A stretch of 64,000 bases of DNA from Vitellaria paradoxa (Eukaryota; Streptophyta; Magnoliopsida; Ericales; Sapotaceae): positions 39,580,419 to 39,644,418 of the forward strand of contig CM034239.1 in NCBI GenBank assembly GCA_019916065.1, given 5' to 3'. The notes under the pieces were generated by a model, which was not told the origin of the DNA, did not search any database, and worked only from the letters and a program-made list of their open reading frames with translations. This document shows, piece by piece, positions 60,901 to 64,000 of the stretch. The stretch's first letter is position 1. Each line of letters opens with the position of its first letter. The position numbers and the translations under genes are program-made.

Positions 60901-62754
60901 AGCTCCCTGATGTAAAAATCCGTGAGGCTGAGAATTTCAAGGTTATTTTTCAAATTCTTGATCATAGCTGTATCTTTCCAGAGACAATTAATTGTATGTA
61001 ACATCCGAAGGTTAACCAAATTTGTAAATGATGATGGCGATGACAATATGACACCTGCCAAATATAAAACAGTCATTCATTCCATCCCATTAGCAAATGG
61101 GTCTGATACATCAACCCAACCATCGCAACCAAATATTAAGGTATGAAGTTCTGGACATTGGAGGTTTCCTGGAAGCTCATCGGTGTTTTCGGCTAATATT
61201 GAGACTGCAGTGTAAAGTTCCCATGCACCTTCCTCTGGCCACTTCTGAATATCGTGCTTTACTAGAAATTGTTGTTTACTTGGCCACTGTTGACCCTCTT
61301 GCTTGCCATTTGTGATCGAAATAGCAACATCACGAATAACGTCATGCATTTTCACATGCTTTTCATTCTTGCCATGTAACAACAGACAAGATGATTTGAG
61401 AAGATCAACCATTGCTCGTACTCTGCTTCTTGCTTTTTCCAGTGTTTCTGCGTGTCGAAGCAATCTTAATGCCATGCAATGTCTCACCAAGTCTTCAATT
61501 GGAATATTAGCATCTTCCGGAAACAAACAGCACAGTAAGAAGCAAGACTTTGCATCCTCATGTTCTAAATAATCATAGCTCCATTTTAAGGACGTATACA
61601 ACTTTGGATCGATATCTGGAATATCTTGTGCACTGGAATTTTTCAGCTGATTAAGTGCATCATCCCATACATCGCCTTGCTTACCTTTCAACGCTGCTCC
61701 AACTGCAACAATAGCAACAGGCAAACCTCCACATTCCTTACAAACCTCTTCTGCTATTGATTGAGGGACAACAAAATTTCCCGCCGCCTTCTTAAATAAA
61801 CTCCACGATTCCTGTTCTTCTAGGACTCCGATGGAAAAATCTTTTTGAACTTCCATCTTTTGGCACACACTCTCTCTTCGGGTAGTTAGCAAAACTTTGC
61901 AACCCTACCATCATCTGCAATGGGAATTCCTATTTCCTTCATGTGAAGTGGTTGCCAAACATCATCCATTATTACAAGTATTTTCTTGTTCCCTTCTTTC
62001 AGTCTATTCCATAGCTGACCTGCTCTTCCAAGTTCATTGTCTTCTTTATATTTTAGATTCAGTTGGGAAGCAAGTTGTTCTTGAATTTTTCTGACATTTG
62101 CATCTTTAGAGACAACTGCCGGCACGATTTCATCAAAAAGTCCATCTTTCTTCGCTTGTTTAGCAGCCTCTTCCACCAATGTTGTCTTGCCAGCCCCACC
62201 TGGTCCATGTACCCCAATCAGGTTAACCTCCGAATCTTTCAATGCCCCCATGATACCACTGAAGACCAAAGCTCTTGATTTAAAATTCATGTAATCCCCT
62301 GAAGATGCAAATTGCAGCAACTCCTCGGGAAAAGGAGCTGGATGTGCCACTGGCAACTTCTCAATTCACGCCCTTCATCTTTCAGAGTAATGATAGATGC
62401 CTTCTTTTCTTCAGCTCCCTTACCCAGCCGGTAACGCCAGGTGAGGTCAGGACACCAGCACTTGAAGCACTTCTTGTTTTCGTTGACTTCGGATTCCAGA
62501 AATTTGCCCACATCGTCTTCCATATTCTGCACATCCGTTAGCCACTTAGAAACATCAGCCTCGATTATTTCTGCGCAGTCTTTGGCTCTGTCCACCCTTC
62601 CTTGGATCCTTGTCTTCTCGTCTTTGAGTTTTTCAACTTCAGATTCAAGTTCCTGGATCTTTTTCTTGTAACAAATCAAATAACCAAAATGACGCCCAAC
62701 TGATTCCTTCAGGGGATTTATGATATGATCTGCAATCATTGAGACAATCTCCAT
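51700..62754 (-). CDS. CC-NBS-LRR (CNL) immune receptor, At4g27220-like; reading frame disrupted
   Basis: This family acts as intracellular immune receptors. The NB-ARC switch binds ADP or ATP, and the LRR region senses or relays effector recognition. The model is five exons on the minus strand: 62754-60056, 58423-57767, 57127-56477, 52814-52073 and 51921-51700, all with GT-AG introns and phase-0 junctions. After correction it would encode about 1,658 residues. The start ATG (62752-62754) opens a typical coiled-coil domain (MEIVSMIADHIINPLKES). The frame is broken by four one-base deletions and an in-frame TGA in exon 1, a 2-base and a 1-base deletion in exon 3, and a one-base excess in exon 4. 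Every exon length becomes a multiple of three once these are corrected. It is either a recent pseudogene or a gene with assembly indels. Confidence 0.85.
52073..52814 (-). CDS. CNL exon 4: terminal LRR cassette, frameshifted
   Basis: It begins VVFPKLKKISLVNL after acceptor TGTCAG. An LRR segment up to about 52383 is followed, in another frame, by CKLMEEVVTNKGEEDA and IEFPKLSLLLLDNLPNLKSF, the conserved end of this family's LRR region. One extra base near 52380-52386 explains the shift (742 bp to 741). The donor GAG|GTAATT lies at 52073/52072. Confidence 0.75.
54325..55121 (+). mobile_element. LINE (non-LTR retrotransposon) 3' reverse-transcriptase fragment in CNL intron 4
   Basis: A plus-strand relic of the reverse transcriptase C-terminal region starts at the catalytic FADD box (LFADD, about 54353-54367). 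It then includes RIVPLKVKGKYYKMAIRP-type sequence, LLYGSECWVVK, EMRMLRWMRGITKKDRI and WFGHVKRRP, and ends HITDPT with TAG at 55119-55121, the usual end of plant LINE ORF2. Stops replace conserved codons (for example after QAR and MREN) and the region after FADD is frameshifted. It is inserted antisense to the resistance gene. No poly-A tail or target duplication was identified. Confidence 0.85.
55180..56215. repeat. Direct repeat of ~0.65-kb period within CNL intron 4
   Basis: The segment at about 55230-55560 recurs at about 55855-56210. Shared landmarks are attttacaactatagtgaac, gagaagagagagtattttatt/agaaaaagtattttatt and a taatg-gaattgcacaa/gaattacataat end. The copies are diverged; the block is intronic and non-coding. 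Confidence 0.6.
56477..57127 (-). CDS. CNL exon 3: duplicated LRR cassette, frameshifted
   Basis: It is very similar to exon 2 at both base and protein level but carries a 2-base deletion near 56996-57000 and a one-base deletion near 56834, plus an in-frame loss of one glutamate codon. These account exactly for its 651-bp length against 657. Splice sites are preserved (acceptor before 57127, donor CAG|GTATGA after 56477). It ends AQSLFNYQ. Confidence 0.8.
57767..58423 (-). CDS. CNL exon 2: LRR cassette (intact)
   Basis: The exon is 657 bp (219 codons), phase 0 at both ends, with acceptor TTTTGCAG|GTT and donor CAG|GTATAA. It begins VVFPALEELRIEAL and ends FLFNHQ, the standard start (FP-LE-L) and end (LFN-) of LRR cassette exons in this family. 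CPNLTTLEICECDKM and HLEKLHIWQCPNM show the irregular C-rich LRRs. It is the intact partner of exon 3, which is its tandem duplicate. Confidence 0.85.
58741..60055 (-). other. Remainder of CNL intron 1
   Basis: AT-rich intron sequence between exon 1 and exon 2 with poly-T and poly-A runs; no embedded gene or recognisable element. Confidence 0.6.
60056..62754 (-). CDS. CNL exon 1: coiled coil, NB-ARC and first LRRs
   Basis: In order are the coiled coil (62754 to about 62360), P-loop GPGGAGKTT (about 62209-62183, residue ~180), kinase-2 KKILVIMDDVW (~257-267), RNBS-B LLTTRRE (~288), GLPL motif CGGLPVAI (~340), RNBS-D CFLLCCLFPEDA, and MHD motif VKMHDVIRDVA (~458). LRRs follow from about 61076 (LPEIGEL-type repeats; LRLLDLEECFSLEVIP). 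Disruptions are a one-base deletion near 62357-62361, one in the G-run at 61903-61905, TGA at 61077-61079 between FANGME and MTVLYLAG, one in the T-run near 60429-60431, and one in the GA-rich stretch near 60203-60214. The donor follows LFNEK. The length, 2,699 bp, becomes 2,703 (901 codons) with the four missing bases. Confidence 0.85.
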
Positions 62755-64000
62755 ATTGCCTTTGATTTTTCACCTTCTTTGTATTTTTTCCTTGTTACTG
62801 ATGTTCCTTCACTTATTTTTGGTCCTTCCTTTTCCTTTAAATTGAGATGTGAAACCGTTTGTTGCAGGAGGAGGTATTAAGTCTACCTCTGCATTGTAAA
62901 AGAGAGAATCAAAACCTTAACATCTCAAAAGAGAAAATAACCCGCATATTTTGTTGAATCACCGTTTGTTGCTAAATAAAAAACAGATACATTGGGGCTA
63001 TAAAATAGGAAAAACACACAAATTCTCCATTTTCTTTCACAAAATCTTCGCTTCTTTTCGTACCATGTTGATGAATGACCATAGCTGCACTTTTTTATGA
63101 AGTGCACTAATGCTTTGTCATATACTTAATCAATGTGAAATGAGTTCATAGATACTTAAAATGAACCTACTTAGCTATTGCTATTACGAACTAAATTTAA
63201 AACCATATTTCAAAGAAATAAAATTTAAGAACACAAAAACATTTCTAAATAATAAGTAGACTAGGAAAAAGGTTATAAGTTCTTGAATACTAGTTAAATT
63301 TAAAGAAAAATGAATTTGTATCACAGTAACAATGTTTAATATATTTTAAATTTAAAAACACAAAGAAAAGTCTGAATATTAATTAGGTTTGGGAGTAATT
63401 TTTTTTAAATTTAAATTGATTGTGTTGACCATTAGGTTGAATTACCATTTAATAATGCTCAAAATTTGAGTTATTTTTATTTGAGTTATATTTATAAAGT
63501 ACAATATACAACGTAAGATTGATGATGATGATAATAATATTAATATTAATAATAATATTCTTAATTTGATTATTTTTATGATATCAATCAAAATTTTATT
63601 TTAATACAATTAAGAATAATAATATTTCTAGATCAAGTTAATTTGCAAAATCAGTTAATAATTAAAAAAATAATAGCGTATAGTGAAGTTGACAAACGTT
63701 AAAGAAAAAAAAAAGAAATTGTGCCAATTAGAAATATTTGAGATTTAATAAATATTATAGAATCAAGGTTGATCTTTAAGATTGAGTAGAACCAAGATTT
63801 GGTAAAAATAAATAAATAAATTTTTAGTACTTATATAGAAGCCTAAATTTGATCAATTCTACCAACTTATTAAAACTCATAAAAATTTAATATCCAATAC
63901 AAAAATAATGTGTTGGGCTTCTTTTTCCCCCTCCTAATTATAATTCCCAATCTTATGTGGCATACTATAACACTCTCTATTCTACTTTTTATTTTTATAA
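62755..64000. other. Upstream flank of the CNL gene, no gene
   Basis: The promoter of the minus-strand resistance gene should lie here. A C/T-rich stretch precedes the start (about 62765-62850). No convincing TATA box was identified on the minus strand, and no other coding region was recognised to the end of the window. Confidence 0.5.

Noticed and set aside
60682..62671. Plus-strand frames across the resistance gene
   Set aside because: Antisense shadows of the CNL coding exons.
1..64000. CRISPR array or bacterial-type operon
   Set aside because: Repeats are tandem without unique spacers, and gene structure is plant-like with introns.

Overview
The window is AT-rich plant nuclear DNA, most likely from a dicot and possibly a woody one. 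The evidence is a coiled-coil NBS-LRR resistance gene of the At4g27190/At4g27220 type, with GT-AG introns and one LRR cassette per exon. There are also relics of plant genes (plastid ribosomal protein PSRP3, an IST1-like protein, a bHLH-like exon) and plant transposons: LTR, TRIM, LINE, tRNA-derived SINEs, Tourist-like MITEs and possibly CACTA. The species cannot be named from the sequence. A 100-base run of N at 37433-37532 is a scaffold gap, so continuity across it is assumed rather than shown.

Layout. 1-14.2 kb: an LTR fragment, then a decayed tandem array of a roughly 2.6-kb unit in four recognisable copies. It is interrupted by a 1.73-kb solo LTR with perfect 5-bp target duplications, a G-box tandem repeat, a 1.1-kb foldback with tRNA-like heads, and nested MITEs. 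14.2-21.3 kb: very AT-rich DNA with MITEs, foldbacks, one arm of a segmental duplication and a possible CACTA terminus. 22-27.8 kb: a minus-strand Ty3/gypsy remnant (3' LTR plus untranslated 3' internal region), cut by an AT-rich element that carries a SINE with a 16-bp target duplication. 28-37.4 kb: duplicated non-coding blocks, a TRIM, a copia-like LTR fragment, a 124-bp tandem repeat, an IST1-like pseudogene, and a SINE beside the gap. 37.5-51 kb: another MITE, CT-rich tracts, the bHLH-like exon, a PSRP3 pseudogene exon and a 1.2-kb tandem duplication.

51.7-62.75 kb (minus strand) holds the only large gene, a CNL immune receptor in five exons. All five exons join in phase 0 and would encode about 1,658 residues, but only after correcting small indels and one in-frame TGA. 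Four of the indels are single-base deletions in exon 1. Either the gene is a recent pseudogene or the assembly carries indel errors here. Its large fourth intron contains an antisense LINE fragment, and two LRR exons arose by a 1.29-kb tandem duplication.

No operon, CRISPR, rRNA or intact tRNA gene is present. The genes do not form a pathway. The region reads as a resistance gene in repeat-dense intergenic DNA littered with gene relics.
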